Assembly (NCBI RefSeq): GCF_036320655.1
Contig: NZ_CP143258.1
Coordinates: forward strand, 2,704,001-2,768,000
Reading direction: 5' to 3'
Length of the DNA: 64,000 nucleotides
Source of the DNA: Porphyromonas pogonae
Lineage (GTDB): Bacteria > Bacteroidota > Bacteroidia > Bacteroidales > Porphyromonadaceae
A model generated the notes under the pieces. It saw only the letters and a program-made list of their open reading frames with translations, ran no database searches and was not told the origin of the DNA. Shown here piece after piece: positions 21,695-29,976 of this stretch (position 1 is the stretch's first letter; every line of letters begins with the position of its first letter). The position numbers and the translations under genes are program-made.

Positions 21695-22234
21695 CTACTC
21701 TTTCTCTACTTGAGCATAACTCAGTTCAAGCGGAGTTTTTCTTCCGAAAATCTTCACCATCACTTTAAGTTTCTTTTTATCGGAATTAACCTCCTCTACA
21801 GCAGCTTCAAAGCCGCTGAATGCACCGTCAATAACTTTGACGGTATCGCCCACGAGGAAGTTTACATCATAATCGCCTTCCATATCCGCCATTTGGTCTG
21901 CCTTACCGAGGATTCTATCCACTTCAGACTTGCGCAACGGCACAGGAGCACCGTCACCCAAAAAACCAATCACGTTGGGAGTGTTCCTCAGTTGGTGCGT
22001 TACTTCACCTACCAAGGCAGCTTCGATCAAGATGTACCCCGGTAAATATGGGCGTTCCTTTACAACCTTCTTGCCCGCTCTCTGAGCCACTACCTTTTCT
22101 GTGGGAATAATCACACGAAAAAGATAATTACCCAAATCGCTGTTCTTCATTTCCGCTTCCAGATATTCTTTCACTTTATTCTCTTTGCCACTGATGGCAC
22201 GGAGAACATAAAATTTTTTATCAGCGTCTGACAT
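21695..22234 (-). CDS. nusG: Transcription elongation/antitermination factor NusG
   Basis: Couples RNA polymerase to ribosomes and Rho, 179 residues. NGN domain (FYVLRAISGKENKVKEYLE) and C-terminal KOW domain (FLVGDTVKVIDGAFSGFEA). Twelve bp downstream of secE as usual. Bacteroidetes NusG is generally the same length; no insertion. Confidence 0.97.
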   Translation of the reverse strand: MSDADKKFYVLRAISGKENKVKEYLEAEMKNSDLGNYLFRVIIPTEKVVAQRAGKKVVKERPYLPGYILIEAALVGEVTHQLRNTPNVIGFLGDGAPVPLRKSEVDRILGKADQMADMEGDYDVNFLVGDTVKVIDGAFSGFEAAVEEVNSDKKKLKVMVKIFGRKTPLELSYAQVEKE

Positions 22235-22245
22235 ATCTTATAAAC

Positions 22246-22452
22246 TTAACGAAGAATCAAACTATAAATCACATCAATGATTTCACGGAAGCCCAAGTCC
22301 ACTAAATAGACAAATATCGCAATGATAAGGGAAGCAATCATCACTACGATAGCACTATTGGTCAACTCGGAGCGAGAGGGCCAAGAAACTTTATGAGCAA
22401 GCTCGTTATAGGAATCCATAATATAGGATCCCGTATTTCTTAATAGTTTCAT
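22246..22452 (-). CDS. secE: Preprotein translocase subunit SecE
   Basis: Single-span clamp subunit of the SecYEG channel, 68 residues from the ATG at 22452. The conserved amphipathic helix SYNELAHKVSWPSRSELTNS precedes one membrane segment (about residues 36-54). The longest open frame would begin at 22563 but covers tRNA-Trp, so it is rejected; an internal ATG at 22419 would drop the first 11 residues (start MDSYNELAHK). The start at 22452 matches other Bacteroidales SecE proteins, which begin with MK and a short basic stretch. Confidence 0.93.
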   Translation of the reverse strand: MKLLRNTGSYIMDSYNELAHKVSWPSRSELTNSAIVVMIASLIIAIFVYLVDLGFREIIDVIYSLILR

Positions 22453-22468
22453 TTCTACGAAAATTTTG

Positions 22469-22541
22469 CACGGGTTGAGAGACTCGAACTCCCGACACCT
22501 GGTTTTGGAGACCAGTGCTCTACCAACTGAGCTAAACCCGT
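22469..22541 (-). tRNA. tRNA-Trp (CCA)
   Basis: Seventy-three nt cloverleaf; acceptor ACGGGTT/AACCCGT, discriminator G, anticodon loop CTCCAAA with anticodon CCA. No encoded CCA tail. Lies between tuf and secE, the normal Bacteroidales position. Confidence 0.97.
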
Positions 22542-22546
22542 GAATA

Positions 22547-22587
22547 AAACCGACCCTCGACAAGAACCCTTATCTAAGGGTCGGTTT
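22547..22587 (-). terminator. Terminator or processing hairpin after tuf
   Basis: On the minus strand AAACCGACCC and GGGTCGGTTT form a 10-bp stem followed by TTTTATT, immediately before tRNA-Trp. Because tRNA-Trp and secE follow without an obvious promoter, it probably terminates only in part, or marks a processing point. Confidence 0.65.
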
Positions 22588-22647
22588 GATATATTTTATT
22601 GAAATCTGCTTTGAGCTTACGCTGCTTTGGCAGACATTTTGACCAAA

Positions 22648-23835
22648 TTAGTCAACAAGTTCAGTGATCTGACCTGCACCAACTGTACGACCACCTTCAC
22701 GGATAGCGAAGCGAAGACCTACGTTACATGCAACCGGGTAGATAAGTTCTACGTCGATAGTCACGTTGTCACCAGGCATTACCATCTCTGTTCCTTCAGG
22801 AAGAGTAATCTCACCTGTTACATCCAAAGTACGGATGTAGAATTGAGGGCGATATTTGTTGTGGAACGGAGTGTGACGACCACCTTCTTCTTTCTTCAAG
22901 ATATAAACCTCAGCCTTGAAGTGCTTGTGAGGAGTAACCTGACCAGGTTTAGCGATAACCATACCACGCTTGATCTGATCTTTATCGATACCACGAAGAA
23001 GAAGACCTACGTTGTCACCTGCTTGACCTTCGTCAAGAATCTTACGGAACATCTCAACACCTGTTACCACTGACTTCATACCTTCAGCACCAAGACCGAT
23101 GATCTGAACTTCGTCAGAAGTGTGAATAATACCGGTTTCGATACGACCTGTAGCTACAGTACCACGACCAGTGATAGAGAACACGTCTTCGATAGGCATC
23201 AAGAAAGGTTTATCAACATCACGCGGAGGCAATGGAATCCAAGTATCTACTGCATCCATAAGCTCCATAACCTTGTCTTCCCATACGGCTTCACCATTAA
23301 GGGCTCCCAGGGCAGAACCACGGATAATAGGAGTATTATCACCGTCAAAGTTGTAGAATGAAAGAAGCTCACGCATGTCCATTTCAACAAGCTCAAGCAT
23401 TTCCTCATCATCAACCATGTCGCATTTGTTCATGAATACAACCAAGCGAGGCACGTTCACCTGACGAGCGAGCAGGATGTGCTCACGAGTCTGAGGCATA
23501 GGACCATCAGTAGCAGCTACTACAATGATAGCACCGTCCATCTGAGCAGCACCGGTAACCATGTTCTTCACGTAGTCAGCGTGACCCGGACAGTCAACGT
23601 GAGCATAGTGACGGTTAGCAGTTTCGTACTCTACGTGCGAAGTATTGATTGTGATACCGCGTTCCTTTTCTTCAGGAGCATTGTCAATTGAATCGAATGA
23701 ACGCAACTCAGACAAACCTTTCTTAGCCAAAACTGTAGTGATAGCCGCAGTCAAGGTAGTCTTACCGTGGTCCACGTGACCGATCGTACCAATATTTACG
23801 TGTGGTTTCGATCTGTTAAAGTGTTCTTTTGCCAT
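22648..23835 (-). CDS. tuf: Elongation factor Tu
   Basis: Delivers aminoacyl-tRNA to the ribosome, 395 residues. G1 GHVDHGKT, G3 DCPGH, G4 NKCD, plus the intact switch [14 protein letters not shown] and domains II and III. It follows tRNA-Thr by about 60 bp in the tRNA-Tyr/tRNA-Thr/tuf/tRNA-Trp/secE order. Confidence 0.99.
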   Translation of the reverse strand: MAKEHFNRSKPHVNIGTIGHVDHGKTTLTAAITTVLAKKGLSELRSFDSIDNAPEEKERGITINTSHVEYETANRHYAHVDCPGHADYVKNMVTGAAQMDGAIIVVAATDGPMPQTREHILLARQVNVPRLVVFMNKCDMVDDEEMLELVEMDMRELLSFYNFDGDNTPIIRGSALGALNGEAVWEDKVMELMDAVDTWIPLPPRDVDKPFLMPIEDVFSITGRGTVATGRIETGIIHTSDEVQIIGLGAEGMKSVVTGVEMFRKILDEGQAGDNVGLLLRGIDKDQIKRGMVIAKPGQVTPHKHFKAEVYILKKEEGGRHTPFHNKYRPQFYIRTLDVTGEITLPEGTEMVMPGDNVTIDVELIYPVACNVGLRFAIREGGRTVGAGQITELVD

Positions 23836-23896
23836 AACCTTATTATTTGCTATTTTAGTTAGTTGTGTTTAGTTTTTACGTTAAACCACAATTTAG

Positions 23897-23968
<72 letters not shown>

Positions 23969-23984
23969 AATCTACATTTAACTG

Positions 23985-24067
23985 TGGGCAGTGATGGATT
24001 CGAACCACCGAAGGCGAAAGCCAGCTGAGTTACAGTCAGCCCCATTTGGCCACTCTGGTAACTGCCC
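23985..24067 (-). tRNA. tRNA-Tyr (GTA)
   Basis: Eighty-three nt class II tRNA with a long variable arm; anticodon loop CTGTAAC, anticodon GTA; acceptor GGGCAGT/ACTGCCC, discriminator A. First RNA of the tuf-rpoC transcript. Confidence 0.96.
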
Positions 24068-24117
24068 ATAGACTATCACCAGTGACAACAGGGCTACCAA
24101 AAGTGATTAATCGGGTG

Positions 24118-24148
24118 CAAATATAGTGACTTTTTCTATATCAGCAAA
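24118..24148 (-). promoter_or_regulatory. Promoter of the tRNA-Tyr/tRNA-Thr/tuf/secE/rpl/rpo operon
   Basis: On the minus strand TTTG (24148-24145), a 19-bp spacer, and TATATTTG (24125-24118) match the Bacteroidetes -33/-7 consensus, about 50 bp upstream of tRNA-Tyr. Confidence 0.8.
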
Positions 24149-24406
24149 TAGTTGATTAAATAAAAAGTCATTTTTTATATGCACCAAACAGTTATTCTTC
24201 ATATTACATCACAGGTTCATAGATGTATAAAAAGACACAACCCCTGATCATACAAAGGCAAACAAATCCCTCCCGATCAGAAATGCATCAGGAGAGTAGC
24301 TACCCGTATAATCACTTGCGCACAATGTAATCCGAATGTAAAGATAAATAAAATTTTGAACATCAACACTTTTCATGTCAGATAATCTATCTTTATCTTT
24401 GCAAAT

Positions 24407-24694
24407 AACCCACTCCGTTTACCGCCACCATTTCGAACTAAAAGCATGACGCATTCAGAGCTCGGCCACAAATACTACACCCCAAAGTGAGAATTGTCAG
24501 AAATACCCACTGCCCTCCCCTACTCCTATAGCAGGAGAAACAGTGCACACAGGACACATGATGCCGAGCACATTATTAGCCTTCAAATCAAACCTCATTA
24601 TCCGGACTTGTCCTCGTCTTATATTACCAGCAATAACCTATCATACACACAAAAAAGGTATGCCGAAAAATGCTCCGGCATACCTTTATTTTTT
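24407..24694 (+). ncRNA. Candidate small non-coding RNA
   Basis: A TATCTTTG -7 box at 24394-24401 on the plus strand and a strong terminator at 24657-24694 bracket about 285 bp with no credible protein frame. It contains an internal small hairpin (CTCCTATAGCAGGAG, 24523-24537). No known RNA family was recognised and no good -33 element is visible, so this is a suggestion only. Otherwise the 24149-24393 stretch holds nothing that I can name. Confidence 0.25.
24651..24694. terminator. Bidirectional terminator downstream of the XerC-HPF gene
   Basis: Stem GGTATGCCG / CGGCATACC (24657-24665 and 24676-24684). It is followed by TTTATTTTTT on the plus strand and, on the minus strand, by a T6 run (A6 at 24651-24656), so it can end transcription from both sides. 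Confidence 0.85.
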
Positions 24695-24719
24695 ATTTAT
24701 GTATGATTGCTATTTTGTT

Positions 24720-25928
24720 TTACTTTTTGCCGTTCAATGTCTCTTTTCTCTTTACAAGCTGTTTTTTCAAGGCATCGATGGACAGATCTATGGATTCCTC
24801 AAAGGTATCACTTATCTTTTGAGCAAATAGGTCGTATCCGTCAACAATAAGTTTTATAGACGCATCTTTATTTTGTGCTGCCTCCGGCTTTACCACCTTG
24901 AGGATTACTTCAGCAGCCTGAATACCATCTACAAAATGAGTTAATTTATTCAATTTCTTCTCAATAAACTCTTTCAGTTGGTCGCTTGCATCGAAATGCA
25001 ACGATTGAATTCTAACGTCCATAGCTTTTATAAAGTTTTGTGCTCTTGGATGAGCGTTATACATTTCTCTGAGCTGCCTGAATGAAGTATGAGTATATTG
25101 CACCGTGGTAGATATGCTCGAATGTCCCAACAACTCTTTCACAGCCATTAGATCAGCGCCTTGATTGAGTAGGTCTGTTGCAAATGAATGCCTCAGGGCG
25201 TGAGGGCCGCGTCGCGAGAGATTGGGCACGGAAGCAAGCATACGGTGCACCACCTGATATACCTGACCTGTTTTCATTGGCTCTCCTTTCAAAGATAGAA
25301 AAAAGGATTTAGAAAAAACAACTTTTTCGGCCTTAATTTGCATCCAATTGTTAATCATTGTATACAAACGTTGCCCAAACGGAATAAGCCTCTCTTTATT
25401 GCCCTTGCCATGAACCCTGATTACCCTCTTGCCCATGTCTATATCAGTATCCATAAGACTGCTCACCTCAGAGCGTCTCATTCCGGTCTCATATATCAAT
25501 TCTATGATCAGACGATCTCTCACTCCTATAAAGTCTGTCGGCTCCTCATCTCCCGTATCCAACAATGCCTCCACCTCTTTCTGAGGCACATATACCGGCA
25601 AAGGACGCTCTCTCTTGGGGCCTTTGAGCAAAGCCACAGGGCTCCCCTCCAGCACACCAGACTTTACCAAATACTTATAATAGCTCTTGAGTGAACTCAA
25701 GCGTCGCCCCACAGATGCGGGGCTCTGGCCCTCTTTGATCATATGCGAGAGCCATGCACGGGCAAGATCGGCATCGCCACTCCCCGGCGCAAAAGGCTCG
25801 GACAGATAGTTAGCCACAAAGACGCAATAGCGTCCCAAATCATCTTTATAAGCTTTGACGGTGACAGGCGAGTAGTTCCGCTCTGCCGAGAGGTAACTGC
25901 AAAATTCGATTATAGAAGAGTGCAACAT
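24720..25928 (-). CDS. Tyrosine recombinase XerC fused in frame to hibernation promoting factor (HPF/RaiA)
   Basis: Residues 1-296 form a complete XerC/XerD-type site-specific recombinase: N-terminal SAM-like domain, and catalytic R151, K175, H243, R246, H269 and Y278 (MRRSEV, GKGNK, HALRH, GHSS, VQYTH). Residues 303-402 form a complete short HPF that binds and inactivates ribosomes, starting MDVRIQSLHF. The linker is only QNFIKA. Related genomes, as I recall, carry these as two adjacent genes, the first ending near HPRA. Here the next codon is CAA (25038-25040), one transition away from TAA, so loss of one stop codon explains the fusion. The HPF start ATG at 25022 is retained and could still give free HPF. 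Confidence 0.9.
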   Translation of the reverse strand: MLHSSIIEFCSYLSAERNYSPVTVKAYKDDLGRYCVFVANYLSEPFAPGSGDADLARAWLSHMIKEGQSPASVGRRLSSLKSYYKYLVKSGVLEGSPVALLKGPKRERPLPVYVPQKEVEALLDTGDEEPTDFIGVRDRLIIELIYETGMRRSEVSSLMDTDIDMGKRVIRVHGKGNKERLIPFGQRLYTMINNWMQIKAEKVVFSKSFFLSLKGEPMKTGQVYQVVHRMLASVPNLSRRGPHALRHSFATDLLNQGADLMAVKELLGHSSISTTVQYTHTSFRQLREMYNAHPRAQNFIKAMDVRIQSLHFDASDQLKEFIEKKLNKLTHFVDGIQAAEVILKVVKPEAAQNKDASIKLIVDGYDLFAQKISDTFEESIDLSIDALKKQLVKRKETLNGKK

Positions 25929-25995
25929 AAATATACTTTACTGATATTAACCGTTTAAAAGTAGTAATAAGCCCTCAGAATCAGGAGTGTCACAC

Positions 25996-26026
25996 AAAAA
26001 AAGACACCTCCGCAATAGAGATGTCT
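25996..26026 (-). terminator. Terminator after rpsU
   Basis: On the minus strand AAGACATCTC and GAGGTGTCTT pair around a 7-base loop and run into a T-tract (TTTTTTT). It separates rpsU from the XerC-HPF gene. Confidence 0.85.
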
Positions 26027-26115
26027 TATCAATAAGGCTTATAAGCATGAACAGAAATAATGCCTCATCAAGAGCACTAACGTCACACTGCAAGGGGCAA
26101 AAGTTACACCTTGAA

Positions 26116-26307
26116 TTAATCTTCCTGTTGTTGCAGTTGCTTTACGTAAACGGCTTTTTCCATTTTCTTACGCTTGGCCACAGAAGGTTTAGTGAAAGCT
26201 TGACGAGCTCTCAGCTCACGTACAGCACCTGTTTTCTCAAACTTTCTTTTAAATCTCTTCAGAGCTCTTTCAATGTTTTCGCCCTCTTTCAATGGAACTA
26301 CGATCAT
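26116..26307 (-). CDS. rpsU: 30S ribosomal protein bS21
   Basis: Small basic ribosomal protein, 63 residues: MIVVPLKEGENIERALKRFKRK and a Lys/Arg-rich middle are diagnostic. In Bacteroidetes bS21 helps sequester the anti-Shine-Dalgarno, consistent with the lack of strong SD sites in this window. Own promoter upstream and terminator downstream. Confidence 0.97.
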   Translation of the reverse strand: MIVVPLKEGENIERALKRFKRKFEKTGAVRELRARQAFTKPSVAKRKKMEKAVYVKQLQQQED

Positions 26308-26371
26308 AATGATTTTTCTTGATTTCTATTTTTTATGTTATTATTTCCTTTATTACCTATATTTTGGTTCG

Positions 26372-26403
26372 CAAAGTTAGAAAGAGTTTATTGAAACACC
26401 AAA
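26372..26403 (-). promoter_or_regulatory. rpsU promoter
   Basis: Minus-strand TTTG (26403-26400), 20-bp spacer, TAACTTTG (26379-26372), about 65 bp before the rpsU start. Confidence 0.75.
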
Positions 26404-26620
26404 ACTTATTATCATAAAATATTCAGAATCCGATACAATTCCTGTTTTCTCGGCACATTTGAACACTTCATAAATGAGGCTCAATACCAGCGAATGGGGT
26501 ATGAATCCGCCTTTAGCTTTCAGTTTGCACCCAATACGAGGCTATGATATGCAAAAAGTAAGATCTCCCCGATGCTTCACAAACATGGTCCCGAGATTAT
26601 GAACCAAAATTCCAGGGGGC

Positions 26621-26651
26621 TTGACAAAGGCTTCGTAGTGTTGTATCTTTG
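26621..26651 (+). promoter_or_regulatory. Canonical promoter of repeat locus A
   Basis: TTG (26621-26623), 20-bp spacer, TATCTTTG (26644-26651). The core TTGACAAaGGCTTC..TATCTTTG is shared almost exactly with 48891-48921, although no recognised gene lies downstream of either. Confidence 0.7.
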
Positions 26652-26722
26652 CTCTTGGATGAATTACCTATACACACTATATATACTAAATCAAAAACTT
26701 ATTTACAATACGACTACGGAAT

Positions 26723-26863
26723 ATGAGCACTATCACAGATAATACACTACAAACAATTGCATCAGATTATTCCCCCAGCGAATATACCACATGCATTAGG
26801 AAGCTCATGGTTTGGTATATTTTACTCACGCCATATACTCACGAGCGCAGGATACATCACTGA
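26723..26863 (+). CDS. Short ORF behind the locus A promoter, unrecognised
   Basis: A 46-codon frame (MSTITDNTLQTIASDYSPSE at its start) begins about 70 bp after the -7 box. No domain, signal peptide or family is recognised. Support is only position; the short ORF at the equivalent place in locus B has unrelated sequence, which argues against a conserved protein. Confidence 0.2.
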   Translation: MSTITDNTLQTIASDYSPSEYTTCIRKLMVWYILLTPYTHERRIHH

Positions 26864-26983
26864 TCCTCAGCATACTTCTCTCTTTACATGGCTTTACCAA
26901 AAAACACTACCCTCATTCACATAAAGGCTACTCCAATGATAGCGATATGCCTTGCCCTATAATAATAGCAGACTGAGCCATCC

Positions 26984-27170
26984 GAGACTGTTGCAAAAAT
27001 CAACAGTCTCGTGGATTTTGGAGGCAAAGCCGACAAAAGACTCTTTGACCGGGCAGAGAGGGTAAAGTGCAAGGCGCTAAGAGTGAGTGCACACGGAGTT
27101 TACTTCAGGTAAATGACCAAGCGCGAATCTCGCAAGCAACGAAGCAATTGGCCTGCTATGCAACGGTCTC
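26984..27170 (+). mobile_element. 187-bp MITE, copy 1
   Basis: Begins GAGACTGTTGCAAAA and ends CTATGCAACGGTCTC, imperfect inverted termini. Sequence follows the left 187 bp of the IS at 9700-9886. A 4-bp direct repeat ATCC flanks it (26980-26983 and 27171-27174). No coding capacity of its own. Confidence 0.9.
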
Positions 27171-27210
27171 ATCCTGCAAAGCAACCCAAAATCATCATAT
27201 AAAAACGACA

Positions 27211-27305
27211 GACTCATCATAGACGGACGTTCGACCTATCCTATAAAGTCAGCCGACCTATCATACACGGACACTCGACCTATCTACAAGGTCTATACAC
27301 CTATC
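27211..27305 (+). repeat. 22-bp-period repeat array A
   Basis: Five degenerate units whose core, best seen as GACCTATC, starts at 27211, 27233, 27255, 27277 and 27298, so the step is 22, 22, 22 and 21 bp. No spacers and no palindrome typical of CRISPR. Confidence 0.7.
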
Positions 27306-27475
27306 CTAATAGAATCTTTCATTCATCTCTAAAAGCCACCTGTTTGGACACGTCTGTAAAAAAATGACATATAAACGGTATACTTTCTTAAGATATTCAT
27401 TTATCGCACGGGATACAGACTACCGATTTATTTAGCCTATTATTTTCCGGCTTTCAGTCCCTGAAAAAGAGCGTC

Positions 27476-27521
27476 CTTATTTAGACTATGTACAAATAAG
27501 CTCATTTTTATAACTACGAAA
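27476..27521 (+). repeat. Conserved hairpin module of locus A
   Basis: CTTATTT (27476-27482) and AAATAAG (27494-27500) flank an 11-base loop, followed by TCATTTTTATAACTACGAAA. The same arms, the same loop length and a similar tail are at 49804-49848. The remaining bases to 28050 hold no gene that I can support. Confidence 0.55.
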
Positions 27522-28051
27522 CATAATAAAAAGGCCCATTTGCCAACTTTATAAAATTACTTAGATAACACAAAAACAGTCCTCTAACCTTAAGACCTCA
27601 GCCCTTGTATTTTGCCTCAATACTATCATTTTGTCAAAACACGAATCCTGCCCTCCGTTGTGTAGCAATAAAGCCTCTATCACTATCGACATCTCACTCA
27701 AAAAAGAAATATTTTCTGAAAAAATAACTATGACAGAGAACAAAATCAAGGGGTAGTATTGTTAATAGAGCAATGTACAATACTCAGTTTTTACGAGAGC
27801 TAGTCCTGATGGTTGATATTTGTTGAATCAAATATTCTTTTCAACCCGTTACATTTACTCATTCATAAAGCTGTCTTCTTTCTCCTCAGGAGCGAGAAGT
27901 ATGGTTTGTATGGCAAAATGATAAGATAATGAGCTGATAAATAAGCAAAAATATCACTATACGTACAGCACCCAGTGTAAAAGCAGAGAGTACATGATGC
28001 CGCAGACACAGAAAAAAACTTAAGAGATCAGACAAAAAAGGTGTAAAGATA

Positions 28052-28082
28052 TTTGGAGATTTATAAAAAACAACTACCTTTG
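28052..28082 (+). promoter_or_regulatory. Promoter of the tRNA-Asn pair
   Basis: TTTG (28052-28055), 19-bp spacer, TACCTTTG (28075-28082), 20 bp before the first tRNA. Confidence 0.8.
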
Positions 28083-28102
28083 CATCGCAAAACAAAACAA
28101 AC

Positions 28103-28176
28103 TCTTCCTTAGCTCAGTTGGTTAGAGCATCTGACTGTTAATCAGAGGGTCCTTGGTTCAAGTCCAAGAGGAAGAG
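28103..28176 (+). tRNA. tRNA-Asn (GTT), copy 1
   Basis: Seventy-four nt; acceptor TCTTCCT/AGGAAGA, discriminator G, anticodon loop CTGTTAA with anticodon GTT. Confidence 0.97.
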
Positions 28177-28213
28177 CTCTTTTGTAAGCACGCTTTTTCT
28201 ATTTTAAAATAAT

Positions 28214-28287
28214 TCTTCCTTAGCTCAGTTGGTTAGAGCATCTGACTGTTAATCAGAGGGTCCTTGGTTCAAGTCCAAGAGGAAGAG
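28214..28287 (+). tRNA. tRNA-Asn (GTT), copy 2
   Basis: Identical in sequence to the copy 111 bp upstream and presumably co-transcribed with it; a recent tandem duplication. Confidence 0.97.
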
Positions 28288-28294
28288 CGTTTTT

Positions 28295-28337
28295 AAGGGT
28301 CGATCTTTTATGAACAAAAAGATGACCCTTTTTTTAT
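28295..28337 (+). terminator. Terminator after the tRNA-Asn pair
   Basis: AAGGGTCgATCTTTT pairs with AAAAGATGACCCTT and is followed by TTTTTTATTT. Confidence 0.85.
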
Positions 28338-28552
28338 TTGAACAAAGAATTTGTTTTGAATTTTTAAGAATGATGCATTTGTTTATATCTTTTATGTCAG
28401 GGTTTGTCCTTTTTCGCATCTTTGATACTTCATCTGATCCGTATAGCCTGCTATACAGGGCAAAAAGAGTTTCTAAGCCATCATAAAGAGACTGAGAACA
28501 TGACATAAAAAAGTTCAAAAACAGCTTCTAAATTTAAAGGAATATTTTAACC

Positions 28553-29959
28553 ATGGACTCTAAACAGGCCTATCAATTAGAGCACGAAAACATACCCAAG
28601 CTGCTCATGCATTACACTATACCGGCAGTAGTGGGCACTATGGTTAATGCTCTATATAATATAGTAGACAGGATATTCATAGGACAAGGAGTGGGAGAGT
28701 TTGCTATCTCGGGATTGGCTCTCACGTTTCCTATCCTGATTTTCCTACAGGCCTTCGGGATGCTTATAGGTGCGGGAGCTTCCGCCAGAGTATCTATCCT
28801 ACTGGGCCAACATGACCGTGACGGAGCAGAGAGGATACTGGGCAATGCTATCGTGCTTACGATAATCACACAAGTACTCACTATCATCCCATGCCTTGTA
28901 TTCATGGAGCCTCTGCTCAGACTATTCGGAGCCAGCGAGCGCACCTTGCCCTATGCCTACGACTACCTCAAGTATATCATCCCCGCCAATATATTTGCAT
29001 CGCTCAGCTTCGGGTACAATGCCATCATGAGAGCATCGGGATACCCACGCAAAGCTATGATCACGATGCTTATAGGTGCAGTGACCAATACCTTGCTGGA
29101 TGCCCTCTTTATCTTTGTATTCAAGTGGGGTATTGATGGGGCAGCCATAGCCACGGTAATATCCATGTTTATCTCCGCGGTGTATGTGATGTCACACTTC
29201 TTCAGCAAGTCCAGCATCATACGCTTCCGTCGCTCCAACCTAAGGCTCTCATGGGAGCAAATCTGTGCTATTATCTCTATAGGTGTAGCACCCTTTTCTA
29301 TACAACTTCTGGGTAGCGCAGTAAATATTATTATCAATCGCTCCTTTGTAGCGTATGCCGGCTCGGAAGTCATGGCAGACAGAGCCATAGGCGCATACGG
29401 CATAGTCAATAGTTATGTCACGCTCATAGTCATGATCATACTGGGAGTAGCTCAGGGTATGCAACCGGTAGTGGGTTATAATTACGGAGCCATGCAAATA
29501 AAAAGAGTTATCAAAGCGTTTAAAATATGTGCTATTGTGAATGTAAGCGTATCCACACTGGGTATGATATTAGCGCTTCTTATCCCCTACTTCCTTTCTA
29601 ATATGTTTACCACCAGCGTGATGATGACTGAAGTTTCGGGAAATGCCATGCGTCTATGTCTCTGGGGCTTCTTCTGCGTGGGATTCCAAATTACATCTAC
29701 ACAGTTTTTCCAAAGCACGGGTTACGCAGGCAAAGCTATGGTGCTTAGCCTCTCGAGACAGGTTATATTCCTGATCCCTCTGATCCTCATACTGCCCAAG
29801 ATGTGGCAGCTTGAGGGAGTTTGGCTATCTATGCCCATATCCGATGTACTATCCGGTGTGATGGCTATAGTCATGATTACGGCTCAACTGAAATATTTAA
29901 ACAGTTTTCCTGATGCTTCTGATCTTAGGGAAGAAGAGTTGATGAAGGAAGGCATCTAA
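28553..29959 (+). CDS. MATE family efflux transporter
   Basis: Cation/drug antiporter of the inner membrane, 468 residues with about 12 predicted membrane helices in two homologous halves. The N-terminal half has the MATE signature regions (VPAVVGTMVNALYNIVDRIFIGQG-like and GAGASARVSILLGQ); the second half has QPVVGYNYGA. It sits 18 bp before a metallophosphoesterase on the same strand. Substrate unknown; sequence falls with the Bacteroidetes NorM/DinF-like proteins. Confidence 0.92.
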   Translation: MDSKQAYQLEHENIPKLLMHYTIPAVVGTMVNALYNIVDRIFIGQGVGEFAISGLALTFPILIFLQAFGMLIGAGASARVSILLGQHDRDGAERILGNAIVLTIITQVLTIIPCLVFMEPLLRLFGASERTLPYAYDYLKYIIPANIFASLSFGYNAIMRASGYPRKAMITMLIGAVTNTLLDALFIFVFKWGIDGAAIATVISMFISAVYVMSHFFSKSSIIRFRRSNLRLSWEQICAIISIGVAPFSIQLLGSAVNIIINRSFVAYAGSEVMADRAIGAYGIVNSYVTLIVMIILGVAQGMQPVVGYNYGAMQIKRVIKAFKICAIVNVSVSTLGMILALLIPYFLSNMFTTSVMMTEVSGNAMRLCLWGFFCVGFQITSTQFFQSTGYAGKAMVLSLSRQVIFLIPLILILPKMWQLEGVWLSMPISDVLSGVMAIVMITAQLKYLNSFPDASDLREEELMKEGI

Positions 29960-29976
29960 AAAAACCAACTTACGCT

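Noticed and set aside
22246-22563. SecE starting at 22563
   Set aside because: The first part of this frame overlaps tRNA-Trp and encodes no SecE-like sequence; the ATG at 22452 gives the normal protein.
24494-24830. Plus-strand frames of 70 and 95 codons
   Set aside because: They run through the terminator at 24657, and the longer one into the end of the XerC-HPF gene on the opposite strand.
24720-25928. XerC frameshift or assembly join producing the fusion
   Set aside because: Both domains and the linker are in the same frame and each is complete, so a one-codon stop loss is simpler; a base-call error at 25038-25040 cannot be excluded without reads.
27561-28095. Small minus-strand genes of 62 and 69 codons
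   Set aside because: Low-complexity translations without start context; they lie across the tRNA-Asn promoter and gene-poor DNA.
28249-28518. 89-codon minus-strand gene
   Set aside because: It overlaps the second tRNA-Asn and its terminator on the opposite strand.
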